Under the pieces are notes generated by a model. That model was not told the origin of the DNA, ran no database searches, and saw nothing but the letters and a program-made list of their open reading frames with translations. Position numbers and translations under genes: made by a program. A DNA stretch of 64,000 bases from Streptantibioticus rubrisoli (GTDB lineage: Bacteria; Actinomycetota; Actinomycetes; Streptomycetales; Streptomycetaceae): NCBI RefSeq assembly GCF_024436055.1, contig NZ_JANFNH010000030.1, positions 16,686 through 80,685 of the forward strand, in the 5' to 3' direction. Position 1 is the first letter of the stretch. Every line of letters starts with the position of its first letter. This document shows, piece by piece, positions 8,773 to 17,449 of the stretch.

Positions 8773-9023
8773 ATCCGCAACATCCGCCACGCCGCAACAT
8801 TGCTGGTCAGCGGCTTGAATCTGTGGCGGATAGCGGTTCTGTTGCGGATAGGTGCCGCCTCGCGTGTGCGGGGCGGCACCGGCGCCGATTGGCTGGTCAG
8901 CCAGCCACACGCAGGGGTCGTGTGGCGGCTTCCGGCTGCGTGTGGCGGATGCCCGGGAGGGGATCCGCCACACTTTCACCCCCGCTGACCTGCGGTGTGG
9001 CGGCTGTTGCGGCTGTTGCGGAT
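8773..9023. repeat. iteron-like array, possible replication origin of element 1
   Basis: At least ten copies of the decamer TGT(G/T)GCGG(A/C)T occur in both orientations. Inverted copies are at 8773 and 8963, direct copies at 8822, 8840, 8921, 8941, 8996, 9005 and 9014, with near-copies at 8782 and 8792. A ggctgg/ccagcc inverted repeat lies at 8891-8907. The array spans the xis-helicase gap and runs into the 3' end of the helicase gene. This density is typical of initiator-binding iterons; the binding protein is not known. Confidence 0.55.
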
Positions 9024-10150
9024 TCTCCGGGGGGAGGGGGACAGTAGCGGGCCCACGCGTCGGTGAGGTCTTCGGCGTAGTAGCCCTTCGGTGTGCCGGA
9101 GGCGGTGCGGATCCCGCGGGGCCGGATCGGCTTGTTGGCCGGTGTGACGTACTGGCCGAGCAGCTTGGCCAGGGTGCGGGAGTTGATGGGCTTGTCGTCG
9201 AGGTCGCCCCACGGCGCATCGTCCATGCCCAAAAGGCATTCGATGATGACGGCGGTGGGCACCCGGTCGGCTCCGCAGAAGACCTTGTCGCGCAGGTCGG
9301 TCAGCAGCCTGACCCCGAGCGATGCCTGTTCGTTGTCCTGCTCCGCCCGGATCAGTTCGAGGCAGGCGGCGCGGGCCCGCTCCGGCCAGTGCCCTCCGGC
9401 GGCGTCAGCCACGGCGAGCAGGGGTTCCCACACGTCGGCGGGGCGGTCGTTGACGCCTTCGGGCATCTCCGGCCAGGCGTCGGCGATGTCGTCGCGGACG
9501 GTGTCGGCCCACTTGGCGAGTCGATCGCGCAGGGCGTTGCCCTGCCTCTCGTGGACGCGGCGGCGGTAGGACTCCACCTTCTCGTTCGGGGCGCGCTTGC
9601 GCATGCGGATGATCACCGAGCGGGACAGGATCGTGTCCGGCAGCGAGCCGAGCCCGGCCATGCCCACGGCACAGAAGGAATCGAAGAACCCTGCGGTCTG
9701 GTTCGAGCCGTCCCCGACGCACCGCAGCGACTTGCCGCCGCGCCGGTAGCCGGAGTTGAGGAAGCCGCGCACGGCCTCGTCGCCTCCGGCCTTTGGACCG
9801 AAGACGGTGTCGATCTCGTCGAAGAGGAGGGTCGGGGGCCCCTCGGGGGCGTCAACGAGCCGGAACAGCCCATTGGCGGATGCGTTGACCGTGGTCACGG
9901 CACGTGGGGTGAGGGTCTCGATGATCTCCAGGGCGCGGGACTTGCCCGAGCCCGGTTCGGGGGAGAGGAAGGCGATGCGTGCGGTGCCGTCGAACGCGTC
10001 CATGAGGTGTGCGTGGGCGTCCCACAAGGTGACGGCGACGTACGCGGCCTCTCGCGGAAAGATGTTGAAGCGCCGGTGGAACGCTTCGACTTCGTCCAGC
10101 AGTGCTGCGCCGTCGATGGCTGGTGCTGTGGGCGGGGTGTTGCTGGTCAT
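8897..10150 (-). CDS. DUF3631 AAA-type replication helicase of element 1
   Basis: This 417-residue protein has Walker A SPEPGSGKS near residue 60, Walker B TLLFDEID near residue 107 and a following DUF3631-type C-terminal region. DUF3631 proteins accompany primase-polymerases in phages and integrative elements and probably unwind the origin. The ATG at 10150 is preceded by AGGAA and overlaps the stop of the small upstream gene, which fixes the start. The last 40 codons overlap the iteron-like array. Confidence 0.8.
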   Translation of the reverse strand: MTSNTPPTAPAIDGAALLDEVEAFHRRFNIFPREAAYVAVTLWDAHAHLMDAFDGTARIAFLSPEPGSGKSRALEIIETLTPRAVTTVNASANGLFRLVDAPEGPPTLLFDEIDTVFGPKAGGDEAVRGFLNSGYRRGGKSLRCVGDGSNQTAGFFDSFCAVGMAGLGSLPDTILSRSVIIRMRKRAPNEKVESYRRRVHERQGNALRDRLAKWADTVRDDIADAWPEMPEGVNDRPADVWEPLLAVADAAGGHWPERARAACLELIRAEQDNEQASLGVRLLTDLRDKVFCGADRVPTAVIIECLLGMDDAPWGDLDDKPINSRTLAKLLGQYVTPANKPIRPRGIRTASGTPKGYYAEDLTDAWARYCPPPPGESATAATAATPQVSGGESVADPLPGIRHTQPEAATRPLRVAG

Positions 10151-10500
10151 GCGGCGTTCCTGCTTTCGGTGGTGCGGAGCGGGCATGCGTCGCGGTGGCC
10201 GTCGTGGTCTTCGACCAGCTGGAGCACGTCGGTGCGGCCGGTGGCGGTGCGGTACCGGCCGCACTGGCACCACGAGGTAGCCGACGGGATCGCGCGCCAG
10301 TCGGGTGGTGCGGTGACGTGCAGCCAGGCGACCGGGGCGCGTCCGTCGCCGGGCGGGGCCGAGACGGGCGGCTGCGGTCGGGGGCGAAAAGATGAAAGGA
10401 CGCCCTTACGGGCGGCCTTTTTCTGGCCGCGCAGCGGAGCCGATCTGGCGGTGTGGTCGGCGTGGTTGGGTGCCTGCGGGCTGGTGAGGCGCCGGGTCAT
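10147..10500 (-). CDS. small zinc-binding-like protein between primase and helicase
   Basis: The 117-residue frame starts at the ATG overlapping the primase stop and ends in the helicase start (ATGA at both junctions), so three genes are translationally coupled. The N terminus is basic and the C terminus carries CQCGRY, later HDGHRDAC, a possible Cys/His zinc site. The tight coupling argues that it is a replication accessory factor. No family was recognised. Confidence 0.65.
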   Translation of the reverse strand: MTRRLTSPQAPNHADHTARSAPLRGQKKAARKGVLSSFRPRPQPPVSAPPGDGRAPVAWLHVTAPPDWRAIPSATSWCQCGRYRTATGRTDVLQLVEDHDGHRDACPLRTTESRNAA

Positions 10501-11411
10501 TGGGAGCCCCGGACACCGGCGTTGAGCCCATTGGCCACGGCTCGTTGGGCGTATGCCTCGGGTACGCCGACGGCGACGGCGGCGTTGATGATCTGCTGGG
10601 CGATGCCGTCCAGGTCGCACGGTCCAGGGCAGTGGGTGTGCTGGGCTGCCAGGAAGCGGGCCACCCCGAACGCCTGGGATCCGGCGCCGGATTGGGTGTG
10701 GCTGCTTACCTTGGCCAGCCCGCGTGCCAGGCCGGTGTGGATGTAGGCCTCGGTGTGGCGGCACCCGGTGGCCACGGTCCGGTCCCAGGTGGCGCGCGCT
10801 AGGGACGAAGAGGCCACCGGCCCGCGGGCGGGGGTGGCCTCTTCTTTCACGATCAGCGCGCGGACAGCGGATGGCAGGTCCACGATGGTGCCCGTGCCGT
10901 GCCCGAGCCAGCGGGCGTAGTTCATGCGCGACTTGATGTCGACCCCGGGTCGGACCGAGTTGGCCGACGGCATGGTGCCTCGGTAGATCCAGTGTTCCCC
11001 GCGGGTTGTCTGGACAGTGTGGGTGGGCGGCAGGGTCTGGCGGGCCCAGGCAACGGCCTCGGGGTCGTCCAGGTCCACCACGGTCAGCCCGGCTCCGGCG
11101 GGGTGGTAGGCCACGGCGGCGGCCTGCCGCCAGGCCCGAGCCCACGCGCGGGAGGTGATCACATGGGTGTCGGTGGTGGCCGCTGCCCAGGCGTGGCACA
11201 CGTCAGGGCAGCGGCAGGTGCCAGCGTTCTTCATGTTGGGCCGCCCGCCGCACGCACACCCCGCGCAGGCGCGGCAGTTGCCGAACGGCCCCTTCCCTTC
11301 CCGCAAGGGCAGCACCGGCACATTGGCCGCTGCCAGTTCCAGCGCGGTCTGAAGGTGGCCGGTGCCTGGATCCATGCCGCGCGCCAGCGCGGAGGAATGG
11401 TCGGGTGTCAT
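10497..11411 (-). CDS. bifunctional DNA primase/polymerase (prim-pol) of element 1
   Basis: The 304-residue protein has the prim-pol N-terminal domain: an N-terminal helix with LPL motif, a Cys-rich insert (CRACAGCACGG and CRCPDVCHAW) likely to bind zinc, and the acidic metal-binding segment GLTVVDLDD near residue 115, followed by W(I)YRG and GVDIKS. It would prime and copy the excised element. It is downstream of SSB and of a strong hairpin at 11449-11489, and heads the primase/small protein/helicase operon. Confidence 0.82.
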   Translation of the reverse strand: MTPDHSSALARGMDPGTGHLQTALELAAANVPVLPLREGKGPFGNCRACAGCACGGRPNMKNAGTCRCPDVCHAWAAATTDTHVITSRAWARAWRQAAAVAYHPAGAGLTVVDLDDPEAVAWARQTLPPTHTVQTTRGEHWIYRGTMPSANSVRPGVDIKSRMNYARWLGHGTGTIVDLPSAVRALIVKEEATPARGPVASSSLARATWDRTVATGCRHTEAYIHTGLARGLAKVSSHTQSGAGSQAFGVARFLAAQHTHCPGPCDLDGIAQQIINAAVAVGVPEAYAQRAVANGLNAGVRGSQ

Positions 11412-11448
11412 GCTGGGGGTGCTCCTGTTCTGTCGAAGGGACGGAGAG

Positions 11449-11489
11449 CCGGGGCGGTCGCGGTCTTTGGCGAGAGGCGACCGCCCCGG
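11449..11489. terminator. hairpin cassette A in the leader of the primase gene
   Basis: A 12-bp GC stem with a 17-nt loop lies between the SSB stop and the primase start. A near-identical cassette of about 58 bp recurs at 19735-19794 in the same operon direction, so it is a duplicated regulatory hairpin (attenuator, processing site or terminator). No T-tract follows on the minus strand. Confidence 0.6.
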
Positions 11490-11495
11490 GCGGCG

Positions 11496-11954
11496 TTAGA
11501 ACGGCGGCGCGTCGGAGCCCTGCTGAGCCGCCGGGGAAGCACCCCCGACCTGCCAGGCATCGCCGGAAGCGGCCGGGGCGGAGCTGCGGTTGACGCGCTG
11601 GACCTGGGCGGTGGCGAACAGCAGGCTGGGGCCGATGTCATCGACTTCCAGCGCGAGCATGGAGCGCTTCTCGTCGTTGTCGGTGGTCCAGTCGAACTGC
11701 CGCAGACGGCCGGTGACCACGACGCGGGTTCCCTTGTGCAGCGTCTCCGTGACGTGTTCGGCGAGCGCGCGCCAGGCGGTGCAGCGCATGAACATCGACG
11801 TGCCGTCGCGCCATTGGCCGCTGGTCTTGTCGTAGGCGCGGGGGGTGGAGGCGACGGTGAACTTCACCATGGCGGCGCCGCTGGGCGTGAAGCGCAGTTC
11901 GGGATCGTCGGTCAGGTTGCCGACGATCGTGAGTGGGGTCTCTCCAGCAGACAT
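11496..11954 (-). CDS. ssb: single-stranded DNA-binding protein (element 1)
   Basis: This 152-residue SSB has an N-terminal OB fold (TIVGNLTDDPELRFTPSG, with the expected FTVAS and TGRL motifs) and a short linker. It ends in the acidic partner-binding tip DAPPF. It is a dedicated copy for replication and transfer of the element. The strand, spacing and neighbours put it in the replication operon upstream of the primase. Confidence 0.92.
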   Translation of the reverse strand: MSAGETPLTIVGNLTDDPELRFTPSGAAMVKFTVASTPRAYDKTSGQWRDGTSMFMRCTAWRALAEHVTETLHKGTRVVVTGRLRQFDWTTDNDEKRSMLALEVDDIGPSLLFATAQVQRVNRSSAPAASGDAWQVGGASPAAQQGSDAPPF

Positions 11955-12016
11955 GCGGGACCTGCCCTTTCTCGAATGAGTTCAGTGCGAAGCGGGGTGT
12001 GACGGGGCCGGTGAGG

Positions 12017-12391
12017 TCAGCGGTTCGTGCGGGCGGCTGCGGCGTCTTGGTGGGCCATGCTGAACAGGGGGCTTGCGGCCTGGTGCAGGGCGTTGGACAG
12101 TTCCGCCAGGCAGCCCGTGGCGGTGGCGAGAGCGGCCAGGGCTGTGGAGACGGGCTTGGCGGGGTGTTCGCCGGTGTCCATGCAGATCTCGTCCTGTCGG
12201 GCGCGCTGGTCCAGCTGGTCGGCGAGTTGGAGCAGGGTCTGGGGCATCCGGTCGGTGAGGGCGGTGAGGGCTTGCACGGTGCTGCTGATCTGCGGTGCGG
12301 TGAGCTTGCCGTTCAGAGTGATGTGGTTGAGGGTGCGGATCGCTTCGGCGGCGGCCTGGGCCTTATTCGCGGGGTCCGGCTTGGTGGGCAT
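12017..12391 (-). CDS. small helical protein of AICE element 1, unknown function
   Basis: The 124-residue protein is predicted to be mainly helical (ALTALTDRMPQTLLQLADQL and LAALATATGCLAELS), with no membrane segment. It starts with ATG after GGAG. It lies between the small zinc protein and SSB in the leftward operon. Such proteins are common in AICEs and have no known function. Confidence 0.6.
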   Translation of the reverse strand: MPTKPDPANKAQAAAEAIRTLNHITLNGKLTAPQISSTVQALTALTDRMPQTLLQLADQLDQRARQDEICMDTGEHPAKPVSTALAALATATGCLAELSNALHQAASPLFSMAHQDAAAARTNR

Positions 12392-12457
12392 GCGGTTCTC
12401 CAGCTCTGTCAGTGCTCCGGGGTAGGGGCGTTTAGCCCCCGGACGGCGACGTGCAGC

Positions 12458-12646
12458 TCAGCGGCGGTTTGGGTCGCATACCTCGCAGATGTGAAAAGCG
12501 TCGGTGGACTCGTGGCAGCGGTCGACACAGCGACGGCACCACGGGGTGTCTCCGTGTCGGGCTGACCCGTCGAATCGGGTGTCGCTGGGGTTGAAGGGCT
12601 TGCGGCAGCGCCCGCATGTTGGGGCTGGGGTGTGGGTGGCGGTCAT
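12458..12646 (-). CDS. small double-CxxC zinc-finger protein
   Basis: This 62-residue protein has CGRC near residue 11, CRRC near 37 and CEVC near 54 with intervening His, so it is built around one or two zinc knuckles. The ATG at 12646 follows AAAGGA. The long frame continuing upstream is an antisense artefact of the neighbouring membrane protein gene. Its location in the transfer region suggests a transfer or regulatory accessory role. Confidence 0.7.
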   Translation of the reverse strand: MTATHTPAPTCGRCRKPFNPSDTRFDGSARHGDTPWCRRCVDRCHESTDAFHICEVCDPNRR

Positions 12647-12660
12647 GAACTCGTGTCCTT

Positions 12661-13158
12661 TCAGAAGCGGTTGGTGAGTCGGTTGTTGCGGCCCCGGACG
12701 GTTTGGCGGCCGACGGTGGTGTGCCGGGTGGTGTTGAACACGCTGAAGCTGGTCGTGCCGCCGGTACGGCTCCGAACCTTGGCGACGAAGACACCGGCGA
12801 CCACGACGGCGACGAAGATGACCGCCCACTTCAGACACTCGACCGCCTCCGGCAGCACGGGGTGGGCCTGGCGTAGCGCCGCGGCGGCGATCCAGAACGC
12901 GCCGGAGGCTGCGAGTGCGGTGATCGAGCCGAGGACGACGACCTGGCCGACGATCGGCGGCAGCGCGGCCGGGCGTTCCGGCGGTGTTGTCGAGACTGGG
13001 CCACCCGTCGCCGCGTTGGCGGGCTGGTCGGGGGCGGTGGGGATGGCGACGATGCGGCCGATGTGGTCGAGGGCGGCGATGTAGCCCGGTGGCAGGGTGA
13101 CCGTGTCCGGCGTCAGCGTGGGCGGCGGTTGGTCGGTGCGGGGCGGGTACGGCTCCAT
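12661..13158 (-). CDS. small membrane protein of the transfer region (Spd-like)
   Basis: The 165-residue protein has a proline-rich N-terminal half and two hydrophobic segments (about residues 73-93 and 109-128), followed by a basic tail ending GRNNRLTNRF. It lies next to other small membrane proteins downstream of traB, the usual position of Spd (spread) proteins. Family assignment rests on size, topology and context only. Confidence 0.6.
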   Translation of the reverse strand: MEPYPPRTDQPPPTLTPDTVTLPPGYIAALDHIGRIVAIPTAPDQPANAATGGPVSTTPPERPAALPPIVGQVVVLGSITALAASGAFWIAAAALRQAHPVLPEAVECLKWAVIFVAVVVAGVFVAKVRSRTGGTTSFSVFNTTRHTTVGRQTVRGRNNRLTNRF

Positions 13159-13179
13159 AGGAGTGCTCCCGAACGGTGG

Positions 13180-13374
13180 TTAGCGGACGGCGGAGTTGGC
13201 CCAGTCGATGACGCTGGCGACGGCGTGGTTGACGGTGGGCGCGATGCCGGTGGAGGCGAGGAAGAACCCGAACAGCACGCACACGAGGGCGGATCCGAAG
13301 CGGACGTACCCGGAGCGCAAGAGCATCAGGAGCAGGATCAGCAGGAGGACCATGAGGGAGACGGTCACGGCCAT
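13180..13374 (-). CDS. 64-residue membrane protein, Spd-like
   Basis: One long N-terminal hydrophobic segment and a second one (VCVLFGFFLASTGIAP) are visible. The same length and the same FGF(F/Y)LA-(n)-AP pattern occur in the element 2 protein at 32330-32524, so they are probably homologues. A role in intramycelial spread is inferred from position. Confidence 0.65.
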   Translation of the reverse strand: MAVTVSLMVLLLILLLMLLRSGYVRFGSALVCVLFGFFLASTGIAPTVNHAVASVIDWANSAVR

Positions 13375-13428
13375 GAGGCATCTCCGTGGGGTGGAGTGGA
13401 TGTGGCAGCACGCAGTGAGAGCGGCCCC

Positions 13429-13600
13429 GGGTAGTGGGGGCCGCTCTCGCGTTGGTGACGTTGTGTGGTTGTACTGGAGTGCGGTTACTGGGTAGTGGGT
13501 AGTGGGGTCCCCAGTAGAAATCCCTGGAAGAGGGCTGGTTTTCGGGCTACTGGGGTGTCTACTGGGTAGTGGGGTAGCGCCCCACTACCCGCTACCCGGT
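13429..13600. repeat. GGGTAGTG repeat cluster, candidate clt (TraB recognition locus)
   Basis: The octamer GGGTAGTG occurs at 13429, 13490, 13497 and 13564 and inverted at 13583. A 14-bp direct repeat (13486-13499 and 13560-13573) and a perfect 11-bp inverted repeat (13564-13574 with 13580-13590) are included. It lies immediately downstream of the traB stop. In characterised Streptomyces plasmids TraB binds clusters of 8-bp repeats at a clt locus near traB. The hairpin may also end traB transcription. Confidence 0.55.
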
Positions 13601-13616
13601 AGCTGACAGTGACGGT

Positions 13617-15713
13617 TCAGGCGTGGTCGGGGTGGAGGTAGACCGAGTGCGGGCCATTGTCCCGGTAGACCAACTGGCCTCGCTCGACTGCTGCTTGGAG
13701 GGCGGCGCGGACGGTTTTGCGATCCTTGCCGACCAAGTCCGCGACCGCGGACGGCTTCATGCCCTCTGCCCCCATGGCCTTGATCGCGTCTAGGGCTGTG
13801 GGCAGCCATGCCGGGCCCTGCTCGCGTTCGCCGCGCAGTGCGGACAGGTTCAGCCCCGGCACGTCGTCGCTGGGTTCGTTGTCGCGGGCGGGTTCGGGTG
13901 TGGTGCCGAACCGTTCGTCGATCTCGCGCATGAACCGCTTGGCGAGCTGGTCGGCCTCCTCCTCATAGGCCCCTTGGTCGCGCAGGGCCCGAAGGTTCAG
14001 TCCGCCACCGATGGACGGGTGCCGGCCAGCGTCCTTGGCGAGGCTCGGCGGTAGTTGCTCGACGGGGTGAGCGTCGCGCATCCACGCGATGCGCTCGGCA
14101 TCCCAGCGCTGGGCGTAGGCGTCTCCAGCAGCCGATCCGGAGACGGCGTCCAACGTCGGGTGCCTGGTGGAGGTAGCGGCCACGATGTCCCGAATCTGGT
14201 TCGGAAGGATCCGCCACGCCTTGAACAGCGCGGCTGGGGACTCCGGGGTGCCCATGAACCCGGACCCCTTGTAAGGGGCCTGGTCGACACGCAGCCCCCG
14301 GCGGCCGGGGAACATCTTGCCCAGGTCCATCCCCTCGGTCTCACCGCCGGTCAGGGCGACGCGCACTTTGGCTTCGCGGCGGATCATCAGGTTGCCCAGC
14401 ACACTGCCGGTCGCGCCAAGTGCGGTCAGGATGGTGCGGATGCCCATGGCACGCAGCATGCGAATGACTTCCAGGATTTTCGCGGCGAGTTGCTTCATCT
14501 GCCGGTCGGTGCTGGTCAGGATCTCCGCGCCTTCATCGATGACCAGGAGGATTTGGGGGATGTCGGGGCTGATCGGGAGCAGGTCGGTGTTCTTCTTCGC
14601 CAGTAAACCCTGGTAGGCCTTCTTGCGGTGCAGGCCGATGGCCAGCGCCGTATCGAGCATCACCATGGCTTCCTCGTGGGAGGCGGCCAGCCAGTCGATG
14701 CCGGGCCGAACGGGCTGGTCGTCCTCCCGCTCGATCTCGCCGTTCAGGGCGGGCAGGACCCAGGGCAGCCCGGCTGACCCGGCGTTGAGGTCGATGACCC
14801 AGGTCAACGCGTCCTGGGCGCGGGCGAACCCGGCCAGGATCGTGTGGACCATGTTGGTCTTGCCCGAACCGGTCGGGCCCACGACCAGGGCGCACTGTTC
14901 GCGCAGGTAGGCGTTCACGATGTCCGCGTTGGTGCGCACGCCCCACGGGATGCCGGTCAGCACCGACAAGGGCCCGTAGTCGTCAGGGTAGAAACAGTCC
15001 TCTTTCAGGACGTTGACGGTGGTCACGTCCAGAATGGTCCGGCCCTGGTGGATGCCGGGGGAGGCGGTGGCGGTGCAGCCGTGGGGGAGTTTGGCGTCCG
15101 CGGACAGGGCTACGGAGTACTGGGCGATGCGGTCGTAGGTGATCCCGCCCTGCGGTTCCAGGTCCAGGGAGTACCCGGCCCCGGTCTGCCACTTCTCCAC
15201 GGCCAGCACCCGTACGGTGATGTTGCAGATGCGCTGGATCCGCTCCACCCATTCCGCGGCGATGGCCCGGCGCTCCGCGGACAACTCCCGCGCGATCTGC
15301 CGCTGCTGGGCGGCGATCGCTTCCTCTTCGCGGGCCTCCTCATACAAGGCGGTAGAGCGGGCGGCGGCGCCGATGCCGACGCCGATGGTGGCCAGCGATC
15401 CGAGCGCGGCCCAGGTCAGCGGTCCGTGGGTGATGGCCCACGTGGTCCACCCGGCTCCGATGAGCCAGGAGGCGGCGCGGGTGGCCAGGGTGCGTCCGGC
15501 GTTGCGGACTCGCAGCCCGGCGACGGTGTGGCCGATGGCGCCCGCGGCGCCGACGGCCAGGGCCCAGCCGGGCGGCATGCCGGTTGCGGCGCCGGTGGTG
15601 GCGACGGCGAAGGCTCCGGTGGTGGCGGACAGGGCGCCGGTCACGGGTCCGTGACCGGCGGCCCAGTCCAGCACCGGGCCACTGCTGTTATTCGCGGTGG
15701 CGGTGCTGCTCAT
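13617..15713 (-). CDS. traB: FtsK/SpoIIIE-type conjugal DNA translocase TraB (element 1)
   Basis: The 698-residue protein has N-terminal membrane segments, a motor domain with Walker A GPTGSGKT near residues 276-283 and Walker B ILLVIDEGAE, and a C-terminal winged helix (MKPSAVADLVGKDRKTV) that should read the clt repeats. TraB moves double-stranded DNA between hyphae as a hexameric pump. It starts one base after the stop of the preceding gene. Confidence 0.9.
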   Translation of the reverse strand: MSSTATANNSSGPVLDWAAGHGPVTGALSATTGAFAVATTGAATGMPPGWALAVGAAGAIGHTVAGLRVRNAGRTLATRAASWLIGAGWTTWAITHGPLTWAALGSLATIGVGIGAAARSTALYEEAREEEAIAAQQRQIARELSAERRAIAAEWVERIQRICNITVRVLAVEKWQTGAGYSLDLEPQGGITYDRIAQYSVALSADAKLPHGCTATASPGIHQGRTILDVTTVNVLKEDCFYPDDYGPLSVLTGIPWGVRTNADIVNAYLREQCALVVGPTGSGKTNMVHTILAGFARAQDALTWVIDLNAGSAGLPWVLPALNGEIEREDDQPVRPGIDWLAASHEEAMVMLDTALAIGLHRKKAYQGLLAKKNTDLLPISPDIPQILLVIDEGAEILTSTDRQMKQLAAKILEVIRMLRAMGIRTILTALGATGSVLGNLMIRREAKVRVALTGGETEGMDLGKMFPGRRGLRVDQAPYKGSGFMGTPESPAALFKAWRILPNQIRDIVAATSTRHPTLDAVSGSAAGDAYAQRWDAERIAWMRDAHPVEQLPPSLAKDAGRHPSIGGGLNLRALRDQGAYEEEADQLAKRFMREIDERFGTTPEPARDNEPSDDVPGLNLSALRGEREQGPAWLPTALDAIKAMGAEGMKPSAVADLVGKDRKTVRAALQAAVERGQLVYRDNGPHSVYLHPDHA

Positions 15714-15714
15714 C

Positions 15715-17289
15715 TCAGACGTTCCATCCCTTCTCGGCGTCGGGGCCGTTGCGGGGGTCCTCGTGGCGGGCGATGTCCTGGGCGTGTACCTGCCGAAACA
15801 GCGGGCCCATGTCCTCCGCGACGGCGACGGCGCTCATCAGGGCGCCGAAGATGTCGTTGAAGCCGTCGGCGATCTCCTTCTCCAGCGGGAACTCGCCATC
15901 GGAGCGCTCGGCGAGGGTCTTCATCACGTTCGCCACGCTGGTCAGCGCGGCGGGCAGCCCCTCCACCATGGCCAAAATCTCCATGGCGTTCTCGGGCTCG
16001 TAGGAGTTGGCGGCCTGCTCCATCTCGGACGCGGCCTCTTCAAACTGGAATCCGGACACGTGCTCTCCTTCACTCACCTCAAGTGCGGTACTGGCAGGGA
16101 TCCCGACGGCCGGGCGCTCGATGCCTTCGCCCGGCCCCTCCGAACCGTCCGTAGCGGCCTCGGCATCCGCCGCGGCCTCCTGCTCCGCCTGTTCCTCGCG
16201 GATTGCCTCGTCCCGCTCCGCGCGCTGCTCGGCAGCCGTGCGGACCAGACGCCGATACAGGCGGCGGCCGGGGTACATCAGCCACGGGATACCGAACTTG
16301 CGCCCGATCCACGTGGTCAGGCAGCCGAGCAGGCCGACGGGCAGCGCGAGCAGCGCGGCGAGCAGGCGACGACCGTGGAAACGAGCCGCGGACCGGCGCA
16401 GAGCCTTCCGCGCCGCCTTGCGCGCCGGGCCCTTGCGAACCGCGGCACGTTGCGCGGCCACCGTGGCGCCGGTCTTGGCATCGCGCTTGGCGCGGTTCTT
16501 GGTAATCGCCGCATCTCGCCCGGCGCGGGCCTTGCGGCTGGCACCACCGAGCAGGCGCCTCCGGAGGCTGTTGCGCTGGCCCGAACCGGCGTTGCTGCCT
16601 GCGGGCCTGGTGTTGCGGCGTGCGTCGGCCACCGCGCGACGAGCGGCGGTCGTCAGCCCCCGTTGACCGGCCCGCGACCCGGCCGCTGCCCGCTGCGCGG
16701 ACCGCAGGGCCCTTACCTGCCCTACCCGGTCCGCGGCCTTTCCCGCAGCGGCGGTCGCGCGGTTGTACGCGCTCCGACCCGCCTTGGTCTGGGTCTTCCC
16801 GCCCGTGGCGGTGCTGCCATGCCGAGCGGCCGGGCCGGTCCCGCGACGGCGCTGGCCTGGCACGCTGCCCGACCGGCGACCGCCGCGGCTCGAGCGGGAG
16901 CCAAGCGAACGGCTCCCTCCTATCCCCGCACTGCGCAGGCCCGCCCTGCGAGCGGCACCACGGCCAGCGGCGCGCGCTGCGGCGCGTCGGGCCTGGCGGC
17001 GTGCGCTGGGCTTGCGGCCGCGTGTGGCAGCCACCGTGCCCAGGACAACAACTCCCGTAGCAGCCACCATGGCGGCGATCGGGCCACCGGCCAGGGAGGT
17101 GGCGGCGACCATGCCCACGGTCGTATTCGCACCCGATACAGCGAGTGGGACGACCGGCCAACCACCGGGCGTGTGCTCCACCTCGGCCACGGCCGGGCCC
17201 TGTGCCGTCTCGGTCGGGGCGGACACCGGTGGCGGCGGTGTTGTGGGGGCAGCCTCGACGGCTACCGGCTCTGCGCTGAGTTCGGTCAT
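15715..17289 (-). CDS. large basic membrane protein of the transfer operon
   Basis: This 524-residue protein starts at the ATG at 17289 after GAGGAG. It has an acidic, proline-rich N terminus, a hydrophobic stretch at about residues 50-85, a central block of some 200 residues dominated by Arg, Ala and Gly (such as RRQARRAAARAAGRGAARR), a second hydrophobic segment (LLALPVGLLGCLTTWIG), and an acidic C-terminal domain. It directly precedes traB, as large Spd proteins do. A DNA-binding or pore-associated role is inferred; no enzyme motif is seen. Confidence 0.65.
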   Translation of the reverse strand: MTELSAEPVAVEAAPTTPPPPVSAPTETAQGPAVAEVEHTPGGWPVVPLAVSGANTTVGMVAATSLAGGPIAAMVAATGVVVLGTVAATRGRKPSARRQARRAAARAAGRGAARRAGLRSAGIGGSRSLGSRSSRGGRRSGSVPGQRRRGTGPAARHGSTATGGKTQTKAGRSAYNRATAAAGKAADRVGQVRALRSAQRAAAGSRAGQRGLTTAARRAVADARRNTRPAGSNAGSGQRNSLRRRLLGGASRKARAGRDAAITKNRAKRDAKTGATVAAQRAAVRKGPARKAARKALRRSAARFHGRRLLAALLALPVGLLGCLTTWIGRKFGIPWLMYPGRRLYRRLVRTAAEQRAERDEAIREEQAEQEAAADAEAATDGSEGPGEGIERPAVGIPASTALEVSEGEHVSGFQFEEAASEMEQAANSYEPENAMEILAMVEGLPAALTSVANVMKTLAERSDGEFPLEKEIADGFNDIFGALMSAVAVAEDMGPLFRQVHAQDIARHEDPRNGPDAEKGWNV

Positions 17290-17449
17290 GCTGGTGCACT
17301 CCTCTCTGTGAGGGGTAGGGCCCGGCCGGGGCCGTGGAACGTGCCGGCCGGGCCCGCCAACGGGGTTCAAGCCCTTGCAGGGCGAGGCGGAAGGGGTAGG
17401 TGGGGATGCCGTACTTCGCGCCGGTGGGGTCGTAGAACCGCACGGCGGA

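Noticed and set aside
8852..10525. A long plus-strand frame opposite the DUF3631 helicase gene
   Set aside because: It is a shadow of the real minus-strand gene in high-GC DNA; it has no ribosome site and no recognisable motif.
12458..13411. The long minus-strand frame extending upstream of the 62-residue zinc protein
   Set aside because: Only the last 62 codons have a ribosome site and conserved Cys residues; the rest overlaps the membrane protein genes out of frame.
13429..13600. The repeat cluster as a CRISPR array
   Set aside because: The repeats are only 8-14 bp, irregularly spaced and partly inverted; no cas genes are present.
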